From Gemmatimonadetes bacterium T265 (lineage in GTDB: Bacteria > Gemmatimonadota > Gemmatimonadetes > Gemmatimonadales > Gemmatimonadaceae): a DNA stretch of 64,000 nucleotides. Positions 17,475 through 26,804 of the stretch are shown one piece after another (the first letter of the stretch is position 1; every line of letters begins with the position of its first letter). The notes below the pieces were generated by a model, which had not been told where the DNA came from, did not search any database, and was given only the letters and a program-made list of their open reading frames with translations. Position numbers and translations under genes: made by a program. Where the stretch lies: positions 2,740,342 through 2,804,341 of the forward strand of contig BPUI01000001.1 of assembly GCA_019973575.1 (NCBI GenBank). Reading direction: 5' to 3'.

Positions 17475-18608
17475 TCACCGCGGAACGAGTCCCGTGACGG
17501 CCTGACCGCGAGCAAGCCGTTCGAGGGAAGGCGGCAAATGGGGAGCAAGCGCGGCTACGAAGTGTCCGAGTGACAGGGCTGCATGCTGGCCCGGATCGGC
17601 GAGCCCCGACGTGCTCCCCCCGGCGTACAAAACCTCCCGCGTCGGATCCAGAGGATGTCCGAGCGACTGGAGGCCCTGCGGACCGGCGTGCACGCTGCCG
17701 CTCGCCCAATCGCCGAACGGCCGGTAGTGGGCCAGGCCCGCCGCGCGTTCCAAATCCTGGATGGCGACCTTGTGCCCCGCGACTGCCGGCGCGACCACGC
17801 CGTCCGCCCAGCCGTAGTCATGCCGGTAGCGGGAGCCGTACTCCTCCACGAGCGCTTCGACGTGGGCGGCGGCCGCTTGCAGCGCGGCCGCCGGAATCGG
17901 CTCCCAGCCGAGGGCCGCGTGGTGTGGGTTGAAGTCCCGCATGGCGCGCTCCGCTCGCACGGCCGCGTGGCGCGTGTATCGCTCCGCCACGACCGGAGCG
18001 TTGGCGCCCAGCACGGTCCCAACAATGGCGATCTCGTGGAGCGTCCGGCACCGGGCAAGCGCGCCGTCCGCGAGCCCGCACTCCAACAGGGAGAGCACCT
18101 CGTACGCCGTACGGCAGGCGCGCGCGTGGAGTCGGCCCAGGGCGGAGAGGCGCGCGTCGCCCGCGAGGCTCCCGGCCCGGCCCGTCGCGAGGAGGCCATC
18201 GCGCCCGTACTCGTGAAAGGCGTCGATGAGAAGTTCGAGTAGGTTGAGCGCGTCCCCCCACCCCCGGCGGACTGCCGCCTGAAACTCGGCTCGTCGGGCG
18301 CGGCGCTCGGCTGCGCCCACGGACGCCTCGACGAGCGCGGCGTCGAGCATCGCGTGGGTGAGACGGGGGAGGGCCTGTTCCGCGACCTGAGTGAGTCGCG
18401 CGTCGAACTCGTCGTCGGACGGGATCTCCCCGGATCGCTCCGCTCCTTCTGCGAAGCTCGCGAGCACAGCGTCGAACAGCGTCTGCTCGAGATCGTGATC
18501 GTGCGCCGGGAACTCAGGTGCGGATGCCGATTGCTGCGTCACCGACCCGGATACTGGCTCACGCATGTCTGACCAAGCGTTCGGTGTCCCCACCAACGCT
18601 CGGGTCAC
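17475..18608 (-). CDS. DUF5677-like protein
   Basis: A 377-residue, mostly helical protein. The middle (about 110-215) has FQAAVRRGWGDALNLLELL, LHARACRTAYEVLSLLECG and ALARCRTLHEIAIVGTVL, the pattern of DUF5677 proteins, which are frequent in defence islands but of unknown activity. The C-terminal part holds HYRPFGDWASGSVHAGPQGL and GGSTSGLADPG. The start is GTG 18608 or ATG 18566. It lies directly after the SEFIR gene with only 18 bp between, so the two probably form one transcript. Confidence 0.65.
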   Translation of the reverse strand: MTRALVGTPNAWSDMREPVSGSVTQQSASAPEFPAHDHDLEQTLFDAVLASFAEGAERSGEIPSDDEFDARLTQVAEQALPRLTHAMLDAALVEASVGAAERRARRAEFQAAVRRGWGDALNLLELLIDAFHEYGRDGLLATGRAGSLAGDARLSALGRLHARACRTAYEVLSLLECGLADGALARCRTLHEIAIVGTVLGANAPVVAERYTRHAAVRAERAMRDFNPHHAALGWEPIPAAALQAAAAHVEALVEEYGSRYRHDYGWADGVVAPAVAGHKVAIQDLERAAGLAHYRPFGDWASGSVHAGPQGLQSLGHPLDPTREVLYAGGSTSGLADPGQHAALSLGHFVAALAPHLPPSLERLARGQAVTGLVPR

Positions 18609-18626
18609 CGAGGACTCCGATCAGTC

Positions 18627-20096
18627 TCACGACCGTAACGGGCACTCGCCCGCGACGCGGATGATGGCGGCCGGCGCATTCTCGTACAGCTTCCGCCGCA
18701 CGCCCTCGAAATCGACCGAGAGGCGTGAAGCGCCAGCGTCGGCAACGTCGAGCTTGCGCACCTGCGCGACGACACGGGTGAGGACGAGCCAGAGCGCGGC
18801 CGTTAGGCGCGCGGCCACCAGGAAGCTCGGCCGGTCGGCCGACCATGCAGCGTCGAGCGCCGGCAGGGGCGACGCCTCGACCGCAGGCAGCGAGAACTCG
18901 CCGCCGCGTGCGGCACCGCTCACCGCTCCGCTCACAAACATGGCGACCATTGGATCGAGCCGCGCCTCGTTCGGGTGCTTGCCGGGGCGGGGATCGCCTG
19001 CCGGCCGGGTCGATGCACGGTCATCAAGGAGGATGCGGCGGGCGCGCAGCTCGGCGATGTCGTCCGCCGAATACCCGTTCGTTGACATCTCATCCATCAG
19101 CCCGCCAGCTTCGGCGCGCGGTTCGAGCGTGAGACGCCACCGGGCCGTCCCGGCCACAATCTCCTGGCTGACGTCGCGGACACGGGCCCACGTCGCCGTG
19201 ATCACCGGCGGCACGCCGTACGCGACGGCGACGGCCGCGGTCCGCCCGTACGCCGACGGCCCGGTCGCGGCCTGCAAGGCTTGCAGCCGCACCCCGTCAT
19301 CCGGTGTGAGTGGGACGAGGTCGAGGACGAGCGTCTGCCCGGCCTCGATGCGGTCGGCCCCGAATGCCGCGACGTGGCCGTCGTCAAAGCGCAGTACGAC
19401 GGGGGCGCGGCCGGAGAACGCACGGCGGCTCGGCGCCTTCTTCGCGCGCGGTACTGCGGCGTCTACGCCCCGGCGTGCCGCGCGCCCGGCATCCCGCGCC
19501 GGTGCTGCCTTCGCGCTGAGGCTCGGCGCGACCTTGCGCCCTATTGACGTCGCGACCGGGCTCGCCACGGTCCGCGACGTGCGCGCCGGACGCCCCGCCC
19601 CGAGCGCCGGCATCGGCGTGTCGTGGTACCCGGTCAGGTAGTCGTAGAGCGCCTGATAGCCGGACTCCGCACTGACGTCGTAGTGTGTCGCCCCGCGCAG
19701 AAACACCGGGATGTGGGCGAGGTCGGAATCGCCGAACACGACGGGCACGAACTTCGTGGTGCGCCCCTGGTGTTCATACACGAGCTGCGTGACGATCCCG
19801 CCCTCCCACGCGGCGCCGAGCCCCTTGCCGGGGAGCTCCCGCTTCAACGCCCGGCGTTCGTACGCGGCGGTGCAAACGACGAGCACGAAGTCAGCGTCCT
19901 CGATCTGGTGCGCCATCCAGATCGGCCACGTTTCGGCCGGCGTACCCTCCACGTATCGGTCGAGGCGCGCGTCGATGCGGTCGTGCGTTCGTAGCCGGTC
20001 CGCCAGGGTCAGGACCCGCGCGCGATGCGCGTCGGAATCGTGGCTGTAGCTGACGAACACGCGCGGGGGCGGACTGCTGGAGCGCTTGGGCGGCAT
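18627..20096 (-). CDS. SEFIR-domain protein
   Basis: From ATG 20096 the protein has 489 residues. The first ~170 form a SEFIR domain (a TIR relative): PRVFVSYSHDSDAHRARVL, DARLDRYVEGTPAETWPIWM, DADFVLVVCTAAYERR and VPVVFGDSDLAHIPVFL. A linker rich in A, R, S and P follows (about 180-240), then a beta-rich region (VVLRFDDGHVAAFGADRI) and a C-terminal helical region. Bacterial SEFIR/TIR proteins often act in phage defence, some as NAD-consuming effectors, but no effector residue is assigned here. ATG 20129 is an alternative start. It pairs with the DUF5677 gene downstream. Confidence 0.75.
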   Translation of the reverse strand: MPPKRSSSPPPRVFVSYSHDSDAHRARVLTLADRLRTHDRIDARLDRYVEGTPAETWPIWMAHQIEDADFVLVVCTAAYERRALKRELPGKGLGAAWEGGIVTQLVYEHQGRTTKFVPVVFGDSDLAHIPVFLRGATHYDVSAESGYQALYDYLTGYHDTPMPALGAGRPARTSRTVASPVATSIGRKVAPSLSAKAAPARDAGRAARRGVDAAVPRAKKAPSRRAFSGRAPVVLRFDDGHVAAFGADRIEAGQTLVLDLVPLTPDDGVRLQALQAATGPSAYGRTAAVAVAYGVPPVITATWARVRDVSQEIVAGTARWRLTLEPRAEAGGLMDEMSTNGYSADDIAELRARRILLDDRASTRPAGDPRPGKHPNEARLDPMVAMFVSGAVSGAARGGEFSLPAVEASPLPALDAAWSADRPSFLVAARLTAALWLVLTRVVAQVRKLDVADAGASRLSVDFEGVRRKLYENAPAAIIRVAGECPLRS

Positions 20097-20271
20097 CGCT
20101 GCGGAGAGTCGGTCGTCGTTGGCCGCCATGCGGGCCGGAACGCAGTGGGGCGGGGGAGCCGCGGATGGGCGAAGGTCACGTCCGGCTGTCGCTCGGTGCA
20201 CGGCGCCGCGAGCGTCAGCTCCGGACGCCGACACGCCCCGGTCCGGACACAGGCTGGGGCGTTGAGGTCGC

Positions 20272-20279
20272 GCCTAACG
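20272..20279. repeat. GCCTAACG motif between two defence-island genes
   Basis: An intergenic copy of the window-wide motif. Read on the minus strand, CGTTAGGC lies 10 bp after the stop of the basic repeat protein and before the SEFIR gene, a position expected for a cassette core site. Confidence 0.4.
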
Positions 20280-20289
20280 AATTACGCCG

Positions 20290-20538
20290 TCACTTCCGCT
20301 TCTTCGACCGCGCCTGCGCCAAGGCACTCCCTGCGGCTGTCTTCGTGGCCGTGCTCGAGCGCCCATCTCGGAGGGCGGCGGACGCCTTCTTCGCCACCGT
20401 GGGGGACGTCACTTTCTTCGGCGCGCCGGTCTGCGAGAGCGCGCTGCCAGCCGCCGACTTGGACTTCGCGCCGGTCTCGCCGCTCGTCATGACAGAAGAC
20501 GCCTTCGTTGCGGCGCGCTTACTGGTCTCCTTGGACAT
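20290..20538 (-). CDS. Small Lys/Ala/Ser-rich basic protein with internal repeats
   Basis: The 82-residue protein starts MSKETSKRAATKASSV and ends ARSKKRK. Two units are repeated: KSKSAAGSALSQT (about 32-44) and ATKTAAGSALAQA (about 64-76), with VAKKASAALRDGRSS between. The composition (K, A, S, T) recalls histone-H1-like or other nucleic-acid-binding tails. Small proteins with an SAAGSALxQ motif occur in many bacteria without a known role. AGGAG lies 6 bp before ATG 20538, supporting this start. Confidence 0.65.
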   Translation of the reverse strand: MSKETSKRAATKASSVMTSGETGAKSKSAAGSALSQTGAPKKVTSPTVAKKASAALRDGRSSTATKTAAGSALAQARSKKRK

Positions 20539-20787
20539 TTCGTAGCTCCTGGGTGGGGCTGTGCTAGCAAGCAAGGTGCGTACCGCGCCCTGGAATGCGG
20601 TCGCGAGCGCGGCACGTGATTGCAATCCAGCAATCGCGTGGGTGCGTTGTCGCCTTGGCGTCCCCTATCCCCGTCCCCTGCGAGGTCGTGCAACGCTGGG
20701 GCACGGCGCCCGCCGCACCCGGCTCCGCGCGCGTTGACAGTCGAACGCCGCCGTGACGTCAGCAGCGGGGCCCGGCGGCGCCGTCGA

Positions 20788-21129
20788 CTACTCGACCCAG
20801 CCGACGCGCCGCATCGCCGCCGCGAACGCGGGTTTCAGCACGAGAATCCACTCCCGGTTGCTGACCCGCTCGGGGCGGATGAGCTCAACGAGGAGGTCGA
20901 TACCCGGCGTTTCGAGCCCCATCGCGCGCCCGATCCGGTCCGCGAGGATGCCGTAGCGCAGGTTCGCCCCACGATACGCCTTGTAGTTGGCCGCCTCTGC
21001 GAGGCGGGTCATCGTGAGCGCGCCGCCGGGCGCATCGACGTGTGCCTGGAGGAAATCGGGCTGCCGGCCGCCCGGCTTCCGCATGCCCTGCATTGCGCGA
21101 ACAAAGTCCGCCGTCGTCGGAGCAGCCAC
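20788..21129 (-). CDS. Small protein with HNH-associated helical module
   Basis: A 113-residue protein from GTG 21129. The central part, LTMTRLAEAANYKAYRGANL followed by RYGILADRIGRAMG, resembles a module found at the N terminus of some HNH restriction-like nucleases. No HNH motif is present here, so it may be a detached module or a DNA-binding protein. The C terminus has WILVLKPAFAAAMRRVGW. Its start lies 33 bp after a GTTAGGC motif (minus strand), an arrangement like a gene cassette. Confidence 0.5.
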   Translation of the reverse strand: MAAPTTADFVRAMQGMRKPGGRQPDFLQAHVDAPGGALTMTRLAEAANYKAYRGANLRYGILADRIGRAMGLETPGIDLLVELIRPERVSNREWILVLKPAFAAAMRRVGWVE

Positions 21130-21161
21130 CGTCGTTCTCGGGTGTTCGGGGATCGTGTGTT

Positions 21162-21270
21162 GCCTAACGCGCAAGCTCAAGACGCGGGGCTTGATGCCCA
21201 ACCATGGCGGTTTGCTGGTGGCGCGTCCGACCAACGACCGGAGCCCGCGTAACATCCGCTTGGCGTAAGG
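21162..21270 (-). repeat. attC-like element, degenerate
   Basis: GCCTAACGCGCAAGC at the left pairs, with few mismatches, with GCTTGGCGTAAGGC at the right; the span is 109 bp. Read on the minus strand the element ends in GTTAGGC and a gene starts 33 bp later, as in integron cassettes. The opposite core is degenerate (GTAAGGC) and no integron integrase is present. Confidence 0.35.
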
Positions 21271-21287
21271 CACGCGCTAGCGCCCCC

Positions 21288-21317
21288 CGACTGGACCGCG
21301 GTCGACTGGACCGCGGT
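21288..21317 (+). repeat. Two perfect 15-bp tandem repeats
   Basis: CGACTGGACCGCGGT occurs twice back to back, about 275 bp before hsdR. Each unit holds the palindrome CCGCGG. It could be a binding site controlling the restriction operon, or simple slippage. Confidence 0.6.
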
Positions 21318-21591
21318 TCCGCGATTACGCGCTCGGCCCCGTACCCCCGGGCAAACGCGGAAGCGCGACCGGCAGGAACAACGACGCCTTCATGGCCGGC
21401 TTCCTCCGCAAGCCCGACAGCGTGACCAGCGCGGAGACGGCGACGCTTCTATCGGAGACGATGCTTCGGAACGCGGCGAACGCGTCTCCTTTCAACCAGG
21501 GCTCGCCGCCCGTGCAGTCTGGGCGGCGTCCGAGACGTTGCGTACGTTACGGCTCCGCCCAGCCCGCCTGCTCTCTGCCCCCACGCTCTGC

Positions 21592-24549
21592 ATGCCCCTC
21601 GAAGCCGCCGCCCGCGATGAGATCGACCGCGCGCTCGCGGCGTCCGGCTGGCTGGTGCAGGACCGCGGGGCCGTGAACCTCTACGCCGGTCCGGGCGTGG
21701 CCGTCCGCGAAGTCCCGCTCGCCCCGGGGCACGGCGTCGCCGACTACCTCCTCTATGCCGACGGCCAAGCCGTGGGCGTGGTCGAGGCCAAGCGCGCGGG
21801 CGAGACGCTGACCGGCGTCGAGGTCCAGAGCGAGAAGTACGGCACCGGGCTCCCCGCCGGCGTCGCCTCGCCGGTGCGCCCCCTGCCGTTCCTCTACCAG
21901 TCCACGGGCGTCGAGACCCGGTTCACCAACCGGCTCGACCCCGTCCCGAAGAGCCGCGAAGTCTTCGCGTTCCACCGGCCGGCGACGCTGCTGGAATGGG
22001 CGACCGCCGAGCCGCTCTGGCTCCCGGTCGTCGACGGCCGACCGGATCCGCGTAGCGAGCGCCCGGCCACGTTCCGCCGTCACCTGACCGCGATGCCGTC
22101 GGTCGAGGCCGGCGGGCTCTGGCCCGCGCAGCTCACCACCGTGCGCCGGCTCGAGGCCTCGCTCGCCGCGGGCCGGCCACGGGCGCTCGTCCAGATGGCC
22201 ACCGGTTCGGGCAAGACCATCGCGGCGGTGGCGAGCATCTACCGCCTGCTCAAGTTCGCGGGCGCGAAGCGCGTGCTCTTCCTGGTCGACCGCGCGAACC
22301 TCGGCCGGCAGGCGCTCAAGGAGTTCCAGAGCTACCGCACGCCCGACGACGGACGCCTGTTCACGGAGCTCTACAACGTCCAGCGCCTCACGGCCAACCG
22401 CGTCGACCCGGTCGCCAACGTGGTGATCGGCACGGTCCAGCGCCTCTACTCGATGCTGCGCGGCGAGCCCGCGATGGCGGAGGAGGCCGACGAGCTGGAC
22501 GCCGACACCGCGCTCGACGCGGTCGCGTTAGGCGGGGTGGGCGGGGGCCTCGACGCGCTCCGCCGCGAGCCGGTGCCGGTCGCGTACAACCCGGCGCTGC
22601 CCGTCGAGCTGTTCGACGTGGTCTTCGTCGACGAGTGCCATCGCAGCATCTACACGCTCTGGCGGCAGGTGGTCGAATACTGGGACGCGCTCCTCGTCGG
22701 GCTCACGGCCACGCCGTCCAAGCTCACCTACGGCTTCTTCGACGCGAACGTCGTGCAGGAGTACGGGCACGAGCACGCGGTGGCCGACGGCGTGAACGTC
22801 GACTTCGACGTGTACCGCATCCGCACCGACATCACCGAGCGCGGCTCGACCGTGGAGGCGGGGCAGATCGTCGACCGCAGGGACCGCGAGACGCGCCGCA
22901 AGCGGTGGGAGGCGCTCGACGAGCCGCTCGTCTACGCCGCCGCGGCGCTCGACCGCGACGTGGTCGCCCCGGACCAGATTCGGACCGTCGTGCGCGCGTT
23001 CCGCGACCGGTTCCTCCCCGAGGTCTTCCCCGAGCGCACCCACATCCCCAAGACGCTCGTCTTTGCCAAGGACGACTCGCACGCGGACGACCTCGTGAAG
23101 GTCCTCCGCGACGAGCTCGCGTTAGGCAACGACGCGGTGCAGAAGATCACGTACAAGACGGGGACGGCGCGCATCGTCGAGCGGGTGCCGGGGCCGGACG
23201 GAAGCGAGGTGGAGCGCGTCACCTACAAGTCGAGCGGGGTCCGGCCCGAGGACCTGCTGCAGAGCTTCCGCAACTCGTACCACCCGCGCATCGCGGTCAC
23301 GGTGGACATGATCGCGACCGGCACCGACGTGAAGCCGCTCGAGGTGCTGTGGTTCATGCGCACCGTGCGGAGCCGGACCCTGTTCGAGCAGATGAAGGGG
23401 CGCGGCGTGCGCGTGGTCTCGCCCGACGACCTCAAGGCGGTCACGCCCGACGCGGCGGCCAAGACGCGCTACGTGATCGTCGACTGCGTGGGCGTGTGCG
23501 AGGAGCCGCTCGCCGACACGCGGCCGCTCGACGTGCAGCCCACGGTGTCGCTCGACAAGCTGCTCCAGGCGGTGGCGATGGGGAACGTCGACCCCGAGGT
23601 CGCCTCCACTCTCGCCAGTCGCCTCGCGCGCCTCGACGCCCGGCTCGGCCCGGACGAGCGGGCGAGCGTGGCCGCGAGCACCGGCGGGCCGACGCTGCGC
23701 GACCTCGCCCGCGGCATCGTCGAGGCGCTCGACCCCGACCGGCAGCGTGACGCGGCACGCGACGCGGCGCGCGAGGCAGCGCCCGCGCGCGTCGCGGAGC
23801 CCGGGTGGGAGCCCGGCGAGGCGGCGGTGGCCCGCGCGCGCGTGGCCTTGCTCCGGGCCGCGCTCGCCCCCGTCGCCGGCGACCCGCAGCTCCGGCAGCG
23901 GCTCGTCGACCTCAAGCGCTCCAAGGAGCAGACCATCGACACGGCGAGCGTCGACACGCTGTTAGGCGCCGAGCTGTCGCCCGAGGCGCGCGACCGGGCG
24001 CTCAGCACGACGACCGGCTTCGAGGCGTTCCTCACCGAGCACCGCGACGAGCTGGCGGCGATCCGGCTGCTCTACGGAACGCGGGAGCCCGGGCAGGCGC
24101 GGCTCACGCGCGCGGCGGTCGAGGAGCTGCGCCGGGCGCTGCTCGACCGCAAGCCGCCGCTCGCGCTCGACGCGGTGTGGCGGGCGTACGAGACGCTCGA
24201 CCGGGCGCGCGTGCGCGGCGGGCCCGCGCGGCGGCTGTCGGACGTGGTGGCGCTCGTGCGGTTCGCGACGCACCGGGACGACGCACTCGCGCCGCTGCCG
24301 GCGGTGGCGCGGGCGCGGCTCGACGCGTGGGTGGCGCGGATGGAGGCGGGCGGGCGGCGGTTCACGGACGAGCAGCGCGTGTGGCTCGCGATGATGGCCG
24401 ACCACGTGGCGGCGGACGTGGAGATCGAGGCGGAGGACTTCGACGATCCGCCGTTCGCGCAGCGCGGGGGGTTGGCGGGGGCGCACCGCGTGTTCGGGGC
24501 GGAGCTGGGGCGGGTGCTGGAGGAGATCGGCGAGGTGATCGCGGCGTGA
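21592..24549 (+). CDS. hsdR: Type I restriction endonuclease subunit R
   Basis: The 985-residue protein has an N-terminal PD-(D/E)xK nuclease domain (D near 50 in VADYLLYADG, then VVEAKR near 63-68). Two helicase domains follow: Walker A QMATGSGKT near 200, motif II VDECH near 345, motif III GLTATPS near 369, and MIATGTDVKPLEV with QMKGRGVR near 600. The C-terminal part is helical and would contact the methyltransferase. HsdR translocates DNA and cuts it far from the recognition site. ATG 21592 starts just before the conserved domain. Its stop overlaps the hsdS start as GTGA. It is the first gene of the operon, an unusual order because hsdM comes last. Confidence 0.95.
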   Translation: MPLEAAARDEIDRALAASGWLVQDRGAVNLYAGPGVAVREVPLAPGHGVADYLLYADGQAVGVVEAKRAGETLTGVEVQSEKYGTGLPAGVASPVRPLPFLYQSTGVETRFTNRLDPVPKSREVFAFHRPATLLEWATAEPLWLPVVDGRPDPRSERPATFRRHLTAMPSVEAGGLWPAQLTTVRRLEASLAAGRPRALVQMATGSGKTIAAVASIYRLLKFAGAKRVLFLVDRANLGRQALKEFQSYRTPDDGRLFTELYNVQRLTANRVDPVANVVIGTVQRLYSMLRGEPAMAEEADELDADTALDAVALGGVGGGLDALRREPVPVAYNPALPVELFDVVFVDECHRSIYTLWRQVVEYWDALLVGLTATPSKLTYGFFDANVVQEYGHEHAVADGVNVDFDVYRIRTDITERGSTVEAGQIVDRRDRETRRKRWEALDEPLVYAAAALDRDVVAPDQIRTVVRAFRDRFLPEVFPERTHIPKTLVFAKDDSHADDLVKVLRDELALGNDAVQKITYKTGTARIVERVPGPDGSEVERVTYKSSGVRPEDLLQSFRNSYHPRIAVTVDMIATGTDVKPLEVLWFMRTVRSRTLFEQMKGRGVRVVSPDDLKAVTPDAAAKTRYVIVDCVGVCEEPLADTRPLDVQPTVSLDKLLQAVAMGNVDPEVASTLASRLARLDARLGPDERASVAASTGGPTLRDLARGIVEALDPDRQRDAARDAAREAAPARVAEPGWEPGEAAVARARVALLRAALAPVAGDPQLRQRLVDLKRSKEQTIDTASVDTLLGAELSPEARDRALSTTTGFEAFLTEHRDELAAIRLLYGTREPGQARLTRAAVEELRRALLDRKPPLALDAVWRAYETLDRARVRGGPARRLSDVVALVRFATHRDDALAPLPAVARARLDAWVARMEAGGRRFTDEQRVWLAMMADHVAADVEIEAEDFDDPPFAQRGGLAGAHRVFGAELGRVLEEIGEVIAA

Positions 24550-25880
24550 GCAACTCCTTGCCAGAGAACTGGGTCCTGACATCGCTTGGTCAGGTGTGTG
24601 AACCATCGATGTACGGTTGGACAACTCGCGCGGTGTCCAAGCCCGAGGGCGTTCGCTTTCTCCGAACAACCGACATCAGTCGCGGGCCTGTCGTCGATTG
24701 GAGCACGGTACCCGCGTGCGATGAGGAGCCTGACGATGTAGGCAAGTACGCTCTGGCTAGCGGGGACCTGGTCATCTCGCGTGCGGGGTCGGTCGGACTA
24801 AGCGCTTTGATTGAGCACTGTCCGCCCGCTGTTTTCGCTTCATATCTGATTCGCTTCAGGCCCTTACAGGGCGTCGAGACTCGGTTCCTTAAGTGGTATC
24901 TCCAGTCCACGGACTACTGGGAACAGATTGGCGAGGCTGCCGCCGGAATCGCGCTTCAAAACGTCAATGCTAAGAAGCTGGCCGCCGTACGGCTTCCGCT
25001 TGCACCGCTCGCCGAGCAGCGCCGAGTCGTCGCCGTCCTTGAGGAGCACCTGTCGGACCTCGACGCTGCGGTGGCGATGTTGGAGCGGGTGCGGGCGAAC
25101 GCGTCCCGCTACCTGGCTGCAGTTGTCGAGTACCGCGTCGCAGGAGTCGCATCGGCCAGAGCTGAAGCATCGCTCAAGTCGCTCGTGCGCGTACTCGACC
25201 AGGGGTGGAGCCCGAAATGCGAGAGTGTCTCCGCGTCGGCAGGAGAATGGGCCGTGATCAAGACAACTGCCATCCAGCCACTTCGCTTCCAGCCGGAGGC
25301 CAACAAGCGACTACCAGTCGCGATGCGTGCACGACCCGCGCTTGCTCTCCGCGCAGGAGACCTGCTCGTCACGCGAGCTGGGCCTCGCAGTCGCGTGGGC
25401 GTCAGTTGCGTCGTCCCCGACGATCAGCCGCGTTTGATGAACTGCGACAAAGTCTACCGCGTGCAACTTCGGCCGGATCGCGTGCGCCCGGAGTACGTCG
25501 CCATCGTGTTGAACGCCCCTTCGTACCTGCGGCGTCTCAACGAAATGAAGTCAGGAATCAGCGATAGTGGCGTGAACCTCACGCAGGATCGCTTCCTTGA
25601 CCTCGTCGTTCCGCTTCCGTCGCTCGACGAGCAAGAATCTCTCGTCAGAGACGTTGCCCTGAAACAGTCTGTGATCAGCCACACGCTGGATGACATCGAC
25701 GTCCAACTCGCCCGCGCCGCCCGGCTGCGCCAGTCGATCCTGCAGCGCGCCTTCACGGGCCGCCTCGTTCCGCAGGACCCGACCGACGAGCCAGCATCCG
25801 CGCTCCTTGATCGCCTTCGCGCCGAACGTGCCGCCCCGGCAGGGGCTCGCGTGAATCGTCGCATCGCGCGCACCACATAG
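24546..25880 (+). CDS. hsdS: Type I restriction-modification specificity subunit
   Basis: The 444-residue protein shows two target-recognition domains separated by conserved helices. The first half opens LPENWVLTSLGQVCEPSMYG and ends PLAPLAEQRRVVAVLEEHLS; the second ends LPSLDEQESLVRDVALKQ. The final segment RLRQSILQRAFTGRLVPQDP is the typical HsdS C terminus. It fixes the DNA sequence recognised by both restriction and modification. Base composition is visibly less GC-rich than in hsdR and hsdM, as expected for recently exchanged recognition domains. The GTG start is coupled to hsdR. Confidence 0.94.
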   Translation: MSNSLPENWVLTSLGQVCEPSMYGWTTRAVSKPEGVRFLRTTDISRGPVVDWSTVPACDEEPDDVGKYALASGDLVISRAGSVGLSALIEHCPPAVFASYLIRFRPLQGVETRFLKWYLQSTDYWEQIGEAAAGIALQNVNAKKLAAVRLPLAPLAEQRRVVAVLEEHLSDLDAAVAMLERVRANASRYLAAVVEYRVAGVASARAEASLKSLVRVLDQGWSPKCESVSASAGEWAVIKTTAIQPLRFQPEANKRLPVAMRARPALALRAGDLLVTRAGPRSRVGVSCVVPDDQPRLMNCDKVYRVQLRPDRVRPEYVAIVLNAPSYLRRLNEMKSGISDSGVNLTQDRFLDLVVPLPSLDEQESLVRDVALKQSVISHTLDDIDVQLARAARLRQSILQRAFTGRLVPQDPTDEPASALLDRLRAERAAPAGARVNRRIARTT

Positions 25881-25896
25881 CCGACCCGTCCTGCAG

Positions 25897-26802
25897 ATGG
25901 CCGACATCACGCACCAGCGCTTGGGCGAACTCCTCCGCGGCGTCTTCGCGGTGCTCGCATCGCACCCCGGCGGGCTCTCCGCGGCGGAGGCGATCACGAC
26001 CACCGCCGAGCGCGTAGCGCCCACCGCCCACGAGCAGGCGCTGCTGCCTAACGGAAAGCGCCGCTACGACACGATGCTCCGCTGGGCGACTGTCGACTGC
26101 GTCGTCGCAGGCTGGCTCGTCAAGGCACATGGCCGCTGGTCGATCACCCCCGCAGGTGAGGCGGCCTACGCCGAGACCTCCGACCCCGCGGCCTTTCACA
26201 AGCGCGCCAACCAGATTTACAAGTCGCGCAAGAGTACCGCAGCGACGGGGCCAGTGCCGGCTCCGAAAGCGGACGACGTCGAACCCGCAGCCGATGCCGC
26301 CGGGAAGAGTGCCGCGGTCACATTCGAGCAGGCCGACGAGCAGGCGTGGAGCGAGATCGAGCGCCACCTCGAAACCATGGACCCGTACGACTTTCAGGAC
26401 CTCGTCGCCGCACTGCTGAAGGCGATGGGGTACCACATCGCGTGGATCGCGCCGAAAGGCAAGGACGGCGGCGTCGACATCGTCGCGTTCAACGACCCGC
26501 TCGGTACGCGCCCACCTCGGATCAAGGTCCAAGTCAAGCGTCAGCAGCAGAAGGTCGACGTGAACGGGTTGCGGTCGTTTCTCGCCGTGCTCGCGGCCGA
26601 CGACGCTGGCATCTTCGTCAACACGGGCGGTTTCACGGCGGATGCAACGGACGCGGCACGCAAGGATCACCTGCACCGCGCGACGCTCGTCGACATGGAG
26701 CGCCTCGTCGACCTGTGGACGGAGCACTACGCCCGCCTCGACGAAACGGCACGCCGCCGGCTGCCGCTCCAGCCGATCTACTTCCTCGCCCCCGAGAGCT
26801 GA
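25897..26802 (+). CDS. Mrr-type restriction endonuclease
   Basis: The 301-residue protein has an N-terminal winged-helix Mrr_N domain (about 1-100, with RYDTMLRWATVDCVVAGWL) and a C-terminal Mrr nuclease domain. MDPYDFQDLVAALLKAMGY precedes the PD-(D/E)xK core, GKDGGVDIVAF near 188 and KVQVKRQ near 211. Mrr enzymes cut methylated DNA; within a type I operon this one could target DNA bearing foreign methylation. It begins 17 bp after hsdS, so it is part of the operon. Confidence 0.88.
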   Translation: MADITHQRLGELLRGVFAVLASHPGGLSAAEAITTTAERVAPTAHEQALLPNGKRRYDTMLRWATVDCVVAGWLVKAHGRWSITPAGEAAYAETSDPAAFHKRANQIYKSRKSTAATGPVPAPKADDVEPAADAAGKSAAVTFEQADEQAWSEIERHLETMDPYDFQDLVAALLKAMGYHIAWIAPKGKDGGVDIVAFNDPLGTRPPRIKVQVKRQQQKVDVNGLRSFLAVLAADDAGIFVNTGGFTADATDAARKDHLHRATLVDMERLVDLWTEHYARLDETARRRLPLQPIYFLAPES

Positions 26803-26804
26803 CC

